From Beta vulgaris subsp. vulgaris (Eukaryota > Streptophyta > Magnoliopsida > Caryophyllales > Amaranthaceae): a DNA stretch of 64,000 bases. Below the pieces are notes generated by a model that had not been told where the DNA came from, did not search any database, and saw only the letters and a program-made list of their open reading frames with translations. The translations under genes were made by a program, and so were the position numbers. The DNA lies in NCBI RefSeq assembly GCF_026745355.1, contig NC_079202.1, positions 25,317,623-25,381,622 of the forward strand. The letters are read 5' to 3'. Each line of letters starts with the position of its first letter. The stretch's first letter is position 1. Below are positions 53,428 through 64,000 of the stretch, piece by piece.

Positions 53428-56400
53428 TTACTGCGAAAGCTTGCGAGAATGGCATTTTCTCAATTCTGAGTGTCTACGAGTACTTAAGCCTTGCATATGC
53501 CCGCTTTGGCTACCGACTGAGTTCAAATCCAAACCTAGAGGCATTGGAGTGTTACTACCCTCTAATATTCTGAGCACCTGCAATTTTCCATGGGGGAAAA
53601 ACAAAGAAAATGTACTGATCAACTTTACCAAGATGTTTCAGAACTTAAGGAAGTATATGCAATCTAATTGGAATAATCTATAGATGGATAGTAGACAGGA
53701 AATAGAAAGACCTTTGACATGGAGGGTCTGGTCTCAGGATCACTGCGAAGACAGAAGGAGGCCGCTCGTCCCATTGCTTGTATTTCATGTGGGATGCTTT
53801 CAAGTTCCTTAGGGAAAAACGTTGATTTCTGTAATTGATTAGACTCTAATGCAGTTAAGGGATCAAAGAGCTGAGCCAAAGATGAGAAGCCCTTTTCTTG
53901 GTGCAGTTCCTTAACCTTTTTACCAGTAATTAACTCCATCAATACTACTCCAAAAGCATATACATCAATTTTTTCAGTAATGTTCCCCCCATCAAAGTAT
54001 TCAGGTGCCAAGTATCTGCATTATGTTCAAGAACATCAAAATCATGCTGAAGAATCTATTTACTTTGTAAGTAGATGATAGGACATAAGCTTTCAAGTAC
54101 CCTGATGCGCCAATTACTTGCTGCTCAACGCCCATATTCCACTCACAATGCAACCTTGCCAGACCAAAATCACCAACCTGGATAAATATAGAATGTATTA
54201 AGCCAGGAATCCTTATCCAAAAAATAAAAAACAAATGCATAAAGGTGAGTCCTCTGATCTTGTAGAAAAGTGAGAACGAAACCAGATGCTTATTTATAAC
54301 TATGATCAGTTAGGGAGTTGAGATCTCTACATATTGAAACATAGTATTCTGTATTCTTAAGGTGTACGAGAATCTAATGTATGTTTACAAATTATTCTGG
54401 ATCATGGCTTAACAATATTAGTTTGCAGCATCATGAGCGAAGTTATTAATTGAAAAGTAGATGAGCTGCCCAACTTACCAGAGGTTCGAAATCATGAGTT
54501 AGGAGGATATTGTTTGGTCGTAAATCTCTGTGTATTATGCAACCTACTCTGCAATCCTCGTGGAGATATCGTAAGCCTCTCGCAGCCCCGATTGCTATCT
54601 TCAGGCGTGATGGCAGATCCAGAGGGGAAGCATTGGTCCCTGCAAATCATATTAAGTATAGACATAAGCATTAAATCAAGTCACCTGTGATGCAAAGTAC
54701 GATACTCCTATCAAACAGACCAGACTACAACAGATATCGTAATAGGAGGTTATACCATGTAAATGGAAATCCAAGGAGCGATTACAGATATACTCATAAA
54801 CCAGCACTCTTTTCTTTCCCTCGACACAAAATCCAATGAGCAACACAACGTTCCTGTGCTGTGCACAACTCAATACCCGCACTTCCCTACAGAAATCAGT
54901 GTCCCCTTGAGAATCCACAAACTTCAATTGTTTCACAGCAACAACCTGCCCATCCCTTAAAACTCCTCTGTGGACAATACCATATCCACCTTTAGCCAAG
55001 AAATTATCATTTGAAAATCCATTGGTTGCTACCTCCAACTCCTCATAAGTTAAACGTCTTGGAGGTTTTCCAAATGCTGGTGTTTTATGCTGGCAGATTG
55101 AGCATAGAGGAGGCGGTGCTGAAGATGTTCTGGCCATAGAGAATGAATTGCGAGCATGTGCACTATTGACATCATCTTCTTTGCAATTTGTGTCATTCTC
55201 TAGCAATCCACTTCTTGTTTCAAAATCTTGCTGTATAAGTTTATCATCCATAAGACTTGGAGCTGCAGAGTTAACTTCATGAGTGTATCTGTAGCCAGAA
55301 GTTGGTACAGTCCTCTCATTATGAGCGTGGTTGTCAGAAACCCAAAATGTATTATATCTGTTGCTTTTTATAACTTCACCAGACTCCCTATTGGGGAAAA
55401 TAAGCCTTTCCCTTTCGGACACTGTAATGTTCCGTGGAGAACAAGGTGTCTGCCTCCCTTTCTTCGGTCCCTCAAACAGAGGATTTTGCTCATAAACAAG
55501 GTACGGAGAAGGTGGCATGTCAAAGGTTGACATTGAAGCCTCTCCAGTGGTTCTCGAGAAGGAACTACTTGCATATTCAGGGCTGCTTATAGGAGTTGAA
55601 TGCTTCATCCTAAAGCTTTGCAGTCTGCCACTATCTAAGGCTGGAGAAGAGGCAGCTGAAAAGTAAGGGGTCTGAGGTTCATCTGAGTACCCCAAATTAA
55701 GTCTCAGGACTTTCGGTTGACAACCTTTCATCACAACTATGCTGCAGTTAAGTTTCTCTATGCAATGTTTCTGTTCTTCTCTTAGTTTCCTGCATGAAAA
55801 TCAACATGGAAAATGATTATGCATTCAGATTTCTTTCACATAGAGATGAGCTCATCCCAAGACTCCATGAAACACAATTTTTCAGGATAAAATATTATAC
55901 TAGGTGAAAAAGTATTCAGATCACTGCCTAGTATCACAAACCAGCCGTAAACACCAACAATAATGAAGTTTCACAACCCCTTAGCCATTGCTTGTACAGT
56001 TGTACTAATAATCTTTTGGAAGCAGCAATGGTTCTCAAAAGTGCAAAAAATTCCTAAAACTAGCGTTCATCCAGATGCTAGATATATGCCTAGATCAGGT
56101 ATAATAGTGAAAAAACTTGCTTATAGACTTGCATTAAGAACAACTATAAACAAGAACATAGTACTTCAAATAATAACTTAAATCTCACAGAAAACTTAAT
56201 GCATCTCCCCTCGTTTTTGCATGGCAAATGAGGTTTGCAGGTAGTTGAGCTAATATTCAAAGAGTTAACTGATATAGTTCAAGTTTTTATAAGAAAAATG
56301 TGTCAATTCTGGAAGCAGTGTGGACAATGAGCGATCAGATTAGAAACAAGAAATAATACTTTGGTATAGAATTACTTGTCCAATATGACCCAACTGGCTC

Positions 56401-56470
56401 CATTTCTCTTAGCTTCAGCTGCCACTTCACCAGCAGGCAGACCTAAAACAACTTTAACTCTCACCTTCAC
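53428..56470 (-). CDS. USP-type receptor-like cytoplasmic kinase, 5' incomplete
   Basis: Six exons join in frame on the minus strand: 56470-56376, 55789-54756, 54639-54479, 54177-54101, 54015-53712 and 53577-53428. The first carries [20 protein letters not shown] and WVILDK, the end of a universal-stress-like N-terminal domain. Exon 2 continues [15 protein letters not shown] and [15 protein letters not shown], then a Ser-rich linker, a short [16 protein letters not shown] and the kinase start, [14 protein letters not shown]. The Gly loop ([10 protein letters not shown]), VAVKQLK lysine, FCREV glutamate, [18 protein letters not shown] and YLAPEYF are all intact, so catalysis is possible although relatives are often named 'inactive kinase'. 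The protein ends RKLSQ. First exon(s) encoding the start were not found up to 64 kb. Family: plant RLCK/PERK-like proteins with an N-terminal USP domain. Confidence 0.9.
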
Positions 56471-57785
56471 CTGTTATGGACAGTTCAGTGTAAATCATTC
56501 TGCAAGTACACACTACACACATAATAATACTCCAACATGAGGATAAACCATGACACATATGACACAATATAATGGATAAAATTAATCAGCTGCTAGCAAA
56601 TCATAACCATGATTAATATAAGAAATAATCACAATTTTCTTTCAGTAAGTTGAGGCTTCGTACATAGTGGTGACAATAAGCTCACTCTCCATGCAAGAGA
56701 TTGAAGCTCAGCTCTAGACTTAAAGTCTTGACGGGTTAGCTCGAAATATAAAATAAACAAATTTGGAAGATGATTATTAATCTCTCTAAATATTATCCAT
56801 AGATTACAAATCATATGGTACTGAAGAGCATTTTCTTTGTTGAAGATCATGACTAATGCAGCTCGAATCAACTAATGAGTAGATAGAGCTGAATTGAAAT
56901 TATAGGATCGTGCAAAGCTTGAGCTCAGCACCAGATTGAATTTACGTGGGTGCGAGCTAAGCCAAGCATAGTACTCCAGGCTCGGACTTTGCTCAGCTCA
57001 TATTACTCCATAATTCACACGTTCGATCAAGACATTGTGTATAGTAATTCTATTAGCGGTAATATTTTAGGATGAATAAATGAATAGAAAAAAAAGTTGA
57101 TTTATGAGATATAAAATGTAGTTTTAATAATTAATGTTTTAAATGCATATTTCAAACTAGCATTAATGTTATAGCAGTAAATTCTAAATTGTATTCCCTG
57201 TGTCTCAACTCTCAAGATGTATTTCCCGTTTCATTTTTTATGGTCAAACTTCAAAATCATTGACTATATTATCATTGATATATAAAAAAAAAAATAATAA
57301 AAAAACTCATGTGAATCTTGTTAGATCCTTCTTAATGTGTAGTCTTTTAATATCAATTTTTTTGTAATTGTATTAATAAAGTAACTAAAGATTTTGGTGG
57401 TCAAAGATACATGTTGGAGTCTTAGAAACCATTCAATAAAAAATGAAAATTATATTTTAAAATGGAGGCCACATTTAAGTTATAATCAAGCATATAATAT
57501 TAATGTTTTAGGCCTGAAAATCAAAACACTAATGACAATATCTCTTATTTTTATGATGTATGAGTGGGGTTCATTGGATCTTGTACACTAGCTCGATAGA
57601 GCAAAAGTTTGTAGTACATCAGTACTTACAATTTATTCTTTCGGTTACAAATCATGTGGCTTTGTACTTAATTGTGAAAGGTTTGAGACCTATTATAAAG
57701 TGTTAAATTTTTAATTTTTGACTAGCACAAGAATTTCCAGGTAAAGTCATAATGTGATACCATATGACAGATTTGAGCATCTAAA
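56471..57785 (-). other. upstream intron or intergenic DNA of the kinase gene
   Basis: No coding exon recognised. 56640-57000 has GAGCTCAG/AGCTCG words reminiscent of a SINE or short repeat on the minus strand. 57586-57660 has a tRNA-like TAGCTCGATAGAGCA, not convincing alone. The rest is AT-rich. Confidence 0.4.
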
Positions 57786-58390
57786 TCTCTATTATATAAG
57801 AGAAGAGAGAGCTTTGGTATTCCCTGTAAATTTAATTAATTGTTCATTAATATATCAACTATTACGAAAAAAAAGGAAAAATAAAGTCAAACCCACATTT
57901 ATTATTAAAAAATTGACTTAAATGTTAATGTCAATCAAGTTACAATTGAGCCAAAAAAAGAAGTAATATTGACTATAAAATTTAATACATTTATGCTAAA
58001 AAAAATTAAGAATATTAGATCAATCAAATATATTTCGATCAATTCACTTACACAATCAAGTATTACATCAAAACGGAAAATTCAATCAATTAACAAAGTT
58101 AAATGATTATTTAACATAAAATACAATGTTAATATAACATTAGAAATCCTAAATAAATTCACTAACATTTTTTTATCATTTATCAAGTTGAATTTAAAGA
58201 ACCTACGGGAAAAAAATAAGTAAAAAAATAACTTAAAAAAGGGTTAACTAATAGAGGCTTAACCAAGGAAATTTAGCCAAAAAAATGTCTAATATTCAAA
58301 ATTTTACCGTTAATTTATGCACAAAAAGGCTAGAATTTATTTTCGAAAAAATAAAAAAATCAGGCACACATCGCGTGCATAATTTGCTAG
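57786..58390 (+). mobile_element. non-autonomous Helitron
   Basis: The 605-bp element starts TCTCTATTATATAAGAG after an A and ends CTAG before a T, as Helitrons do (insertion between A and T, no TSD). A short hairpin GCACACATCGCGTGC lies at 58363-58377, 9 bp before the CTAG end. No Rep/helicase gene. The 5' end is shared with the Helitron at 59101. Confidence 0.75.
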
Positions 58391-59100
58391 TAGTAACTAA
58401 TATGAACGTTTACAATGTACTAGCGAGTAAACTTGTCAAATGGGAGCAAAATTAAATTTGAAATATTTCAAATGATGAAAAATAATTTTCATAACGTGAA
58501 CAAAATAATTCTCTAATGAGTAAAAAGCAAATAAATCTTAAAATAAAGAAGCAATTTTAGATGAGGAAAACTGACTTAAAAATGAGCAAATAACTATAAA
58601 AAGAGTAATATGGCTTTTGAAATAAGCAAAAATTAGCTTCTTGACTTCTTGTGTATCTAGCTTTCCTTACACTCGGATGTACTTTATAAATTGTGGTAAT
58701 ATGTTGTAGATGTATCTTTAGAGGGGTGTATGAGACTTTGACAACTTTGAAGGACTCAATTTTCTAATGCCCCTACCCAATGAGTATCAGCCAAACTAAG
58801 GCCTTATTCAATTGTAATAATCAAGTAGTATTTGATCACTTCACAAGACTCTTACCTTAAATCCTTAAACAGTCGAGTTCGAGTCTTATCATAACTTTTT
58901 ACTAATGCCTTTTATCTTGATAATATTAACGATTAAAGATGTGTACTAGTCACTTGTAATGCAATAGAAGTGAAGACTAATAACTCGAAAAGAGAAGCTA
59001 GACCAGAAAGAAGTCTCAAATTTGCTCCGCTTCGTAGGGGGTTTTTAAAGTTTACACAGGTCGTCAGCGTTCAGTAAAATAGTAGTTGGATCCTTGATAA
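58391..59100. other. no assignable gene
   Basis: AT-rich spacer between two Helitrons with no ORF of note. Confidence 0.5.
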
Positions 59101-59830
59101 TCTCTATTATATAAGGTAATAGGTAGAGGTGGGCATGCGTCGGGCACACATGCGGGCCGCCGCAGCCTGATAAAGTTGGCGCCGCCCCGACCCTCTGTCC
59201 TCTAAGTGGGCCTGCCACGGTCGAGAAATTTTATTTCAAGCCCGGCCCAAAACTAGGCCATCTCTATTGTCTGCGGGCCGAAAACCCCTTTTCTTTGTTA
59301 TTTAGTCTAAAACTGCCAAAAATCCAAAAAAGAAATAAAAACGAGTCCACCCCGCAGGAGGAACGAGCTCGACCCGTAGGGCCATTGGCCTGGACCGGGC
59401 CGAGAAAATATTGAAAAGTTCAGACCCGGCCCGCCACTCATGGGCTCAGGCCTGACCCAGTTGGCCATTGCCCAAAGCCGGCAGGCTGAGCCCTTGAACA
59501 GGCCAGCCCGGCCCATGGTAGGCAGGTCTAGTAATAGGGATAAGACACGATAAAATAAAAAAAGGAAAATAATAATAATAATAGAGAAAAGAATATAACT
59601 ATCTCACTTTATAGAAAAAATTTAAAAAAGGCACAAGAAAAAGAAAAAAATGAAAATTTACAACACAATCATATTTCCCTTTCAACTAATTTTTTTAAAA
59701 GACTTTAAATTCCTTGTTTATTTAAATAAACTCATTAAAAATTTAAACTTCACTGGTTTATTAGATGTAATTAATAATTAATTTAATTTTCTACATGTTT
59801 TCACACGCATCACGTGCATATAAAAGCTAG
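59101..59830 (+). mobile_element. non-autonomous Helitron, split by a hAT MITE
   Basis: It starts TCTCTATTATATAAGG after an A and ends CACGTGCATATAAAAGCTAG before a T. The 3' hairpin is around ACACGCATCACGTG (59801-59815). It contains the 407-bp GC-rich element at 59124-59530. Without that and one TSD copy the Helitron is 315 bp. Confidence 0.75.
59124..59530. mobile_element. GC-rich hAT-type MITE
   Basis: It starts TAGAGGTGGGC and ends GGCAGGTCTA (inverted TAGACCTGCC), flanked by exact 8-bp copies GTAATAGG (59116-59123 and 59531-59538). It is full of GGGCC/GCCCGG words and far richer in G+C than the surroundings. Transposase is absent. A similar start occurs at 36425 inside the 8-kb hAT. 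Confidence 0.85.
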
Positions 59831-59879
59831 TCCATATATGTCTAAACCCTAAGCAAAAACATGTTATGTTGTCATATGT

Positions 59880-60025
59880 ACTACTCCTTTTCCCACTCAA
59901 TCAAATGAGACATATTAAATAATAAAAGTGTGTATGTTAAGATTCGAACCCATAACCTCTCATTTGAAGTACAAATGCACTAACTAACAAATATACAATC
60001 TCATATTTGTCTTTGTGGGAAAATA
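59880..60025 (-). mobile_element. tRNA-derived SINE, younger copy
   Basis: The minus strand reads TTAGTTAGTGCATTTGTAC (A-box-like) and, 30 bp later, GAGGTTATGGGTTCGAATCT (B box intact: GGTTCGAATC). It matches the copy at 42176-42315 along about 130 bp. It lies directly beside the 3' end of the LINE, and LINEs supply the reverse transcriptase that SINEs use. Confidence 0.7.
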
Positions 60026-60189
60026 ATACTTTTTTTTGCTAAGTAAATATTCACACCAAAAACAATATAATACAACCTAAAGTTAACTCTTAGAGGGGTA
60101 AACCAACTAGGTCGGATCCCCAAAACTAAGAGAAAACTCATCAAAATCTATACAAGAGCCTGCATAGTAGCAATCTTGATTGCCTCAAA

Positions 60190-61380
60190 CTAATCCCTAT
60201 CTTGGAGGGAGTACACATTGAATTCTCTCATGACCAGTTGTTTTAGATGTTTGAACAGAACTTCAGGCTGCCAGACCCCTTTGCTCCAAATTGTTTCATT
60301 CCTTGCCCACCACACAAAATACACCAAGCCATTTAAAATGGCTCCTATAACCTTCTTCCTCACGGAAGATCTTCTGCTATTTGTCATATACATCAACAGT
60401 CTCTCATACAACTTGTCAGTGTGATGCATATTAAGCCAATCTTTAACCAAACTAAGCATAATCTCAACATACATGCATCTAAAGATAGATGTCCATGACT
60501 TTCATTGTCTGCCATACATAATTGGCACTGGTTACGAGAAACGAGTGAGTGCAGAAATAAAGCAACTGGAATCGTTCAATATAATTAGATCAGTCCTTCT
60601 AGAATCAATAGCATTTCGTCGGAATACATCCTGTCTTTTCACCTTAGTAGTCCTATGCATAGTCAGTACTATAGCTCCCAACTGCTCGCCTTTCACCCTT
60701 AAAAGGAAGTTACTTTCTTACTAGCTTATTCATAAACGTTCAGGCGCCTTTAATTTCGAGGGCTCCATTTAAGAAGGAATCCAGTTTCATCTTTTTCGTT
60801 AGTTAACCCCCCCCCCAAGGGATTGTAATAATTCTGGTTCTCACTTCTTTTTTTTATTGCGGATGGCCTCAACTGGAATACCCGATTGCAAAAACTAGTG
60901 GTACATTTACCATAATACCAATCTGGACTAGCTTATTAGCTGTCCTTAGCTTATTGTGCATGACCAACCAACAAGTAAACCGATGTTTTGGAATGGCAAG
61001 CCTATTCCAAACAAGCACATCCGAGTAGACTCTCTCATTTTCACTTTTCATTCTATTGTATATCTTTTTAATACTGAACTTAGTGATAGCTGTCATATCT
61101 TGGCGAGAATACCATTGCTCCACTTCTTCCTTCACTACCAGCAGCAGTCAACTGGTGGGATGCCGTCCCACCAATCTTTATCTTTGATCTATACCTCATT
61201 AATCCACTTGATCCAGAGGTTATCCTCTTTGGCATAAATAGCCCACACATATTTTGCAAGTGCAGCTTTATTCCAAACTAGAATATCTCTTATCCCAAGG
61301 CCACCAAATTGATTTGAATCACACATATTTTGCCACTTGATATTGCCAGGCCTACAACTGAACCAATCATCACTCCACAA
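60190..61380 (-). pseudogene. LINE ORF2 C-terminal (zf-RVT) region
   Basis: MWSDDWFSCRPGNIKWQNMC and FGGLGIRDILVWNKAALAKYVW (61380-61200), then KIYNRMKSENERV and VWNRLAIPKHRFTCWLV (61080-60950), match the plant zf-RVT zinc-binding region. The final piece, VIGAILNGLVYFVWWARNETIW (60370-60280), is the usual C-terminal end of plant LINE ORF2. A 12-bp C-run at 60810-60821 lies in a broken part. Confidence 0.8.
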
Positions 61381-61879
61381 CTACGCTCGACAAATTCTTG
61401 TGATTTCTTTCAGAATGGTTTTAGGGAGGATGATAACTTGCGCCCAGTACACATGTATGCTTATCAGAACAGAATTAATAAGTTAGAGCTTGCTTACATA
61501 GGAGAGATACCTACTGCTCCACACTTTAATCTTGGCCATCTATCAATAATGCCCCTACATTCAGCATTTGAGATTTTCCTTGAGCAGATTGGCACTCCTA
61601 GGCATTTGAAAGGGAGGCTACTATGAGAAAAACATGTAGCATCATGAATTCTTCTTATATCTTCATTAGGGACCCTGTTGTATAGTATTCTAATTTACTT
61701 TCATTGACTTGAAGATCAGAAGTGGCTGAGAAGAGTTAAAAAGCTTGGAGCATTGTATGGACAACTGGAAGTTACCACTACAACATAAAATCATATCATC
61801 TACTGCAAAAAATCAAGTGGCTCAACTCAGCCTTCTTACACCTTGGCTGTAAGGTAAACCTAGGATTACTTTGAATTGG

Positions 61880-62918
61880 CTTCATTAACCTTGATAAATA
61901 CTCGATGCATATTACAAACAAAAGAGGGGATATGGGTTCCTCTTACCTTATACCTCTTTTGGACTCAAAAAATCCATTCAAAGATCCATTCACCATGAGT
62001 GTGAATTTAATAGTCTTCACATAAGTAATCACAAGACTAGTAAAGTGACTTAGAAACTTCAAAGCTTAGATCATCTCTTCCAGGAATGACCATTCTATGG
62101 TGTCATAGGCCTTCTTCATGTCAAGGTTCATTAAGCAGCTTGACTTAACATTTTGCCTCCTATAGTGCATGACTAAATCTTGGCAGACCATTATATTATG
62201 GACTATAAATCTTTCATGTACAAATGCTCCTTGATTTTCAAATATCAAATCAAGAAGCACTTATCTCAATCTATTACATGGCATTTTTGTTATGCACTTA
62301 TACAAGGTATTACAACAAGCAATTGGACGAAATTCCTTGACTGAATTAGGACAAAAAACCTAAGGAATTAAAGTTAAAAATGTAATATTCAATTCTTTAA
62401 GGAGTTTACCTATATGAAAAAAGTCAAGGAGTGCCTGAGTAACATCATTACCAAGCATCTCTAAAGAAATGAGACCTAAATCCATTAGGTGACTTGTCCC
62501 CAAGAATATCGAATGGAGCTTTCTTAACTTCCTCATCAGTTGTATAAGGCCTATTAAGAATCTGTTCATGAGCTTCACTCACCAAGGGCCCACCCTGACC
62601 ACAATATCTTTTATAGTCTCTTTGTGAAGCAATTGAGAACCCATCAACTTCTTATAATACTGTAAGAAAGCTTCATTCACATCAGTAAGATTATCCCCCC
62701 ATATTCTATCTCAATCATGAATTGCATATAGTGTATTAAGGAAGAATTCCCATCTCCTTCTTACACTAATGAACTTTAGCTTTCTAAGCAAGAAATGACA
62801 GGTCTGCTCTATGCACTCTTCCATACTCCTAAACTGCAACCCTTTCTTCTTGTCTAAGTATCTCATTACTTGGTTGATTGTGCAAAGCATCTTGACACTC
62901 CAACATCTTCTTTTGAGC
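61880..62918 (-). pseudogene. LINE ORF2 reverse transcriptase region
   Basis: The frames are heavily broken. Readable parts are FENQGAFVHERFIVHNIMVCQDLVMHYRR-type text and CLMNLDMKKAYDTIEWSFL (62080-62250), which is the RT block with the first catalytic aspartate (D-M-K-K-A-Y-D). The YxDD region expected near 61800 (text around TTTTGCAGTAGATGATATG, minus strand) can be read as FAVDDMI, so the catalytic pair may still be present. Confidence 0.75.
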
Positions 62919-63834
62919 TTAGATACCCCTGCAATGGATATCAGAAAAGCCCTCATGATTCGATTTCTTTAACCCCACTTTCAATTGCTTGAGTCTTTGC
63001 ACTACTTTATACATAAAACACCCCCTCCAAGGCATCTTCCAACCAACATCAACAACATCTTGAAAATTTAGAGCTTCACTCCACATGTGGAAGTACTTAA
63101 AAGGCCTTCTCCTAGTTTCCATATCAGGATACACAATAATAATGATGGGACTATGGTCATATTGCCCTTCAAGCATAAAATGAGCCACTGCATTTTGGAA
63201 ATTTATCCAACCAAGCTTGATTAATCATTGCCTTGTCTAGCTTGCAAAAAACTCTTTGATCTCCCTCTTGTTTGTTGTTCCAAGTGAATAAATTCCCTGT
63301 ACTCTGAATATCATTCAAGCCACATTGTAACATACACTCCTCAGGCCCAACATACTCAGAAGGTATGACAATTGAGCCAATTCTTTCATCTGGCTTTAGA
63401 ACACAATTGAAATCCCCTATTATCATCCAAGATCCTGAAATGCACCTTCTTAACTCCAAAAAATCCTTCCAAGCCATCTTTCTTATATGTGCATCATTGC
63501 TTGCATATAGAATTGAACAAGCAAAACTCTCTTCACTACCTTTCGAAGTAATAACACAATGAACTACTTGACTTAAGCAGTAAGTAATATTCACTGTAAA
63601 ACTCATAGGATTCTAAGAAACCACTATTTTCCCTGTAGAATGGAAGGAAGAATTAGAACTCAAACACCAACCAACAAACACCCTTTGGTAAAGCCTCCCC
63701 ATATTGTGAGCTTTTACCTTGGTTTCTAGGAGACCAATTAACCCCACCTTATTCATGGATATAAATTTCTTAATATCCAATTGTTTGTGAGAATTGTTGA
63801 TCCCCCTCACATTCCAAATTACAAACTTTTCCAT
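62919..63834 (-). pseudogene. LINE ORF2 endonuclease domain
   Basis: Starting at the ATG at 63834, MEKFVIWNVRGINNSHKQ gives the N of the active site, followed by GLLETKVK (Glu) and, in the next frames, WMIIGDFNCVL (D-x-N), then NLFTWNNKQEG and KLDKAMIN, then QYDHSPIII (D-H). All key APE-type residues (N, E, D/N, D/H) are visible, but a frameshift splits the ORF near 63610 and another near 63175. This enzyme nicks target DNA for target-primed reverse transcription. Confidence 0.85.
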
Positions 63835-64000
63835 GTTCTTCAGGAGCCAGACACCCTCCTGAATCTCCTTGGACTACACATTCAACATCACCCACTACTA
63901 CAGAAGTTGTATCATTCACAGCTTCAAAAGTATTCTGAATTGCAGCTGGTTTTGGACTAGTTAGAATTTTCCTTGCAGGAATTCTAACCTCCTTAAATGC
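63835..64000 (-). pseudogene. end of LINE ORF1
   Basis: The open minus-strand frame reads EVRIPARKILTSPKPAAIQN and continues to GGCLAPEEHGKV, just upstream of the ORF2 start. It is the C-terminal tail of the nucleic-acid-binding ORF1 protein; the remainder lies beyond the window. Confidence 0.55.

Larger units (their letters stand above)
60030..64000 (-). mobile_element. L1-type LINE, decayed, 5' end outside window
   Basis: Reading on the minus strand from 64000 gives the tail of ORF1, then ORF2 with endonuclease, reverse transcriptase and a C-terminal zf-RVT/RNase H-like region, then a 3' UTR ending near a short T-run (plus strand) at 60031-60038. The order and the clade-typical wording identify an L1-type LINE. 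Frameshifts and stops occur throughout. It lies upstream of the kinase gene on the same strand. Confidence 0.88.

Noticed and set aside
57586..57660. tRNA-like text TAGCTCGATAGAGCA followed by GGTTACAAATC
   Set aside because: The arms do not pair into a cloverleaf and the B box is poor; at most a SINE relic.

Overview
The window is a stretch of AT-rich plant nuclear DNA. It is almost certainly from a eudicot: it holds plant-type CACTA, MULE and hAT elements, SIRE-like and chromovirus retrotransposons, intron-containing genes, and a plant USP-type receptor-like cytoplasmic kinase. No sequence feature fixes the species; a Caryophyllales genome is only a guess. Only two ordinary host genes are recognisable in 64 kb, a multi-pass membrane protein of a conserved plant family (about 40.1-41.9 kb, minus) and a protein kinase (53.4-56.5 kb, minus). 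Their 5' ends were not found. Most of the rest is nested transposable elements, and target-site duplications (TSDs) let several insertions be reconstructed.

Layout. 0-0.75 kb: 3' end of a Ty3/gypsy chromovirus. 0.75-5.58 kb: 3' half of a SIRE-like Ty1/copia element with a decayed extra 3' region and a complete 3' LTR. That LTR abuts the truncated gag-protease of a second, minus-strand chromovirus (5.58-9.7 kb), which has an extra ORF in its leader. 9.7-29.7 kb: CACTA territory. A CACTA end lies at 9717, its TNP2-type transposase is split by a 14.9-kb chromovirus (11370-26288, TSD GAAGG), and the 5' LTR of that chromovirus is split by a 3.75-kb Pack-CACTA (12436-16187, TSD TAG). The Pack-CACTA carries fragments of a NOP58 gene and a subtilase gene. 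A short related CACTA copy (28360-29673) closes the block. 30.7-31.4 kb: two CACTA end fragments.

31969-39968 is an 8.0-kb hAT element (TSD TACACATT) containing a 1.76-kb CACTA (TSD AAC), a Stowaway MITE and a hAT transposase remnant. It sits about 150 bp beyond the stop codon of the membrane-protein gene. 42-47 kb holds a MITE with a SINE inside, a 538-bp foldback element with six palindromic modules, and a TIR element with TTTGCGTCGCAC repeats. 47-51.8 kb is a decayed MuDR-type transposase gene (minus) flanked by two similar LTR fragments. 57.8-60 kb has two short Helitrons, the second split by a GC-rich hAT MITE (TSD GTAATAGG), and a tRNA-derived SINE. 60-64 kb is a minus-strand L1-type LINE running off the window.

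The observations most worth following are: (1) a leader ORF upstream of gag conserved between two chromovirus copies; (2) an LTR head duplicated together with its polypurine tract; (3) the Pack-CACTA with a verified empty site and spliceable NOP58 exons; (4) a shared design in which unrelated TIR elements each carry their own short palindromic repeat near the ends. All calls come from reading the sequence. No database search was run.
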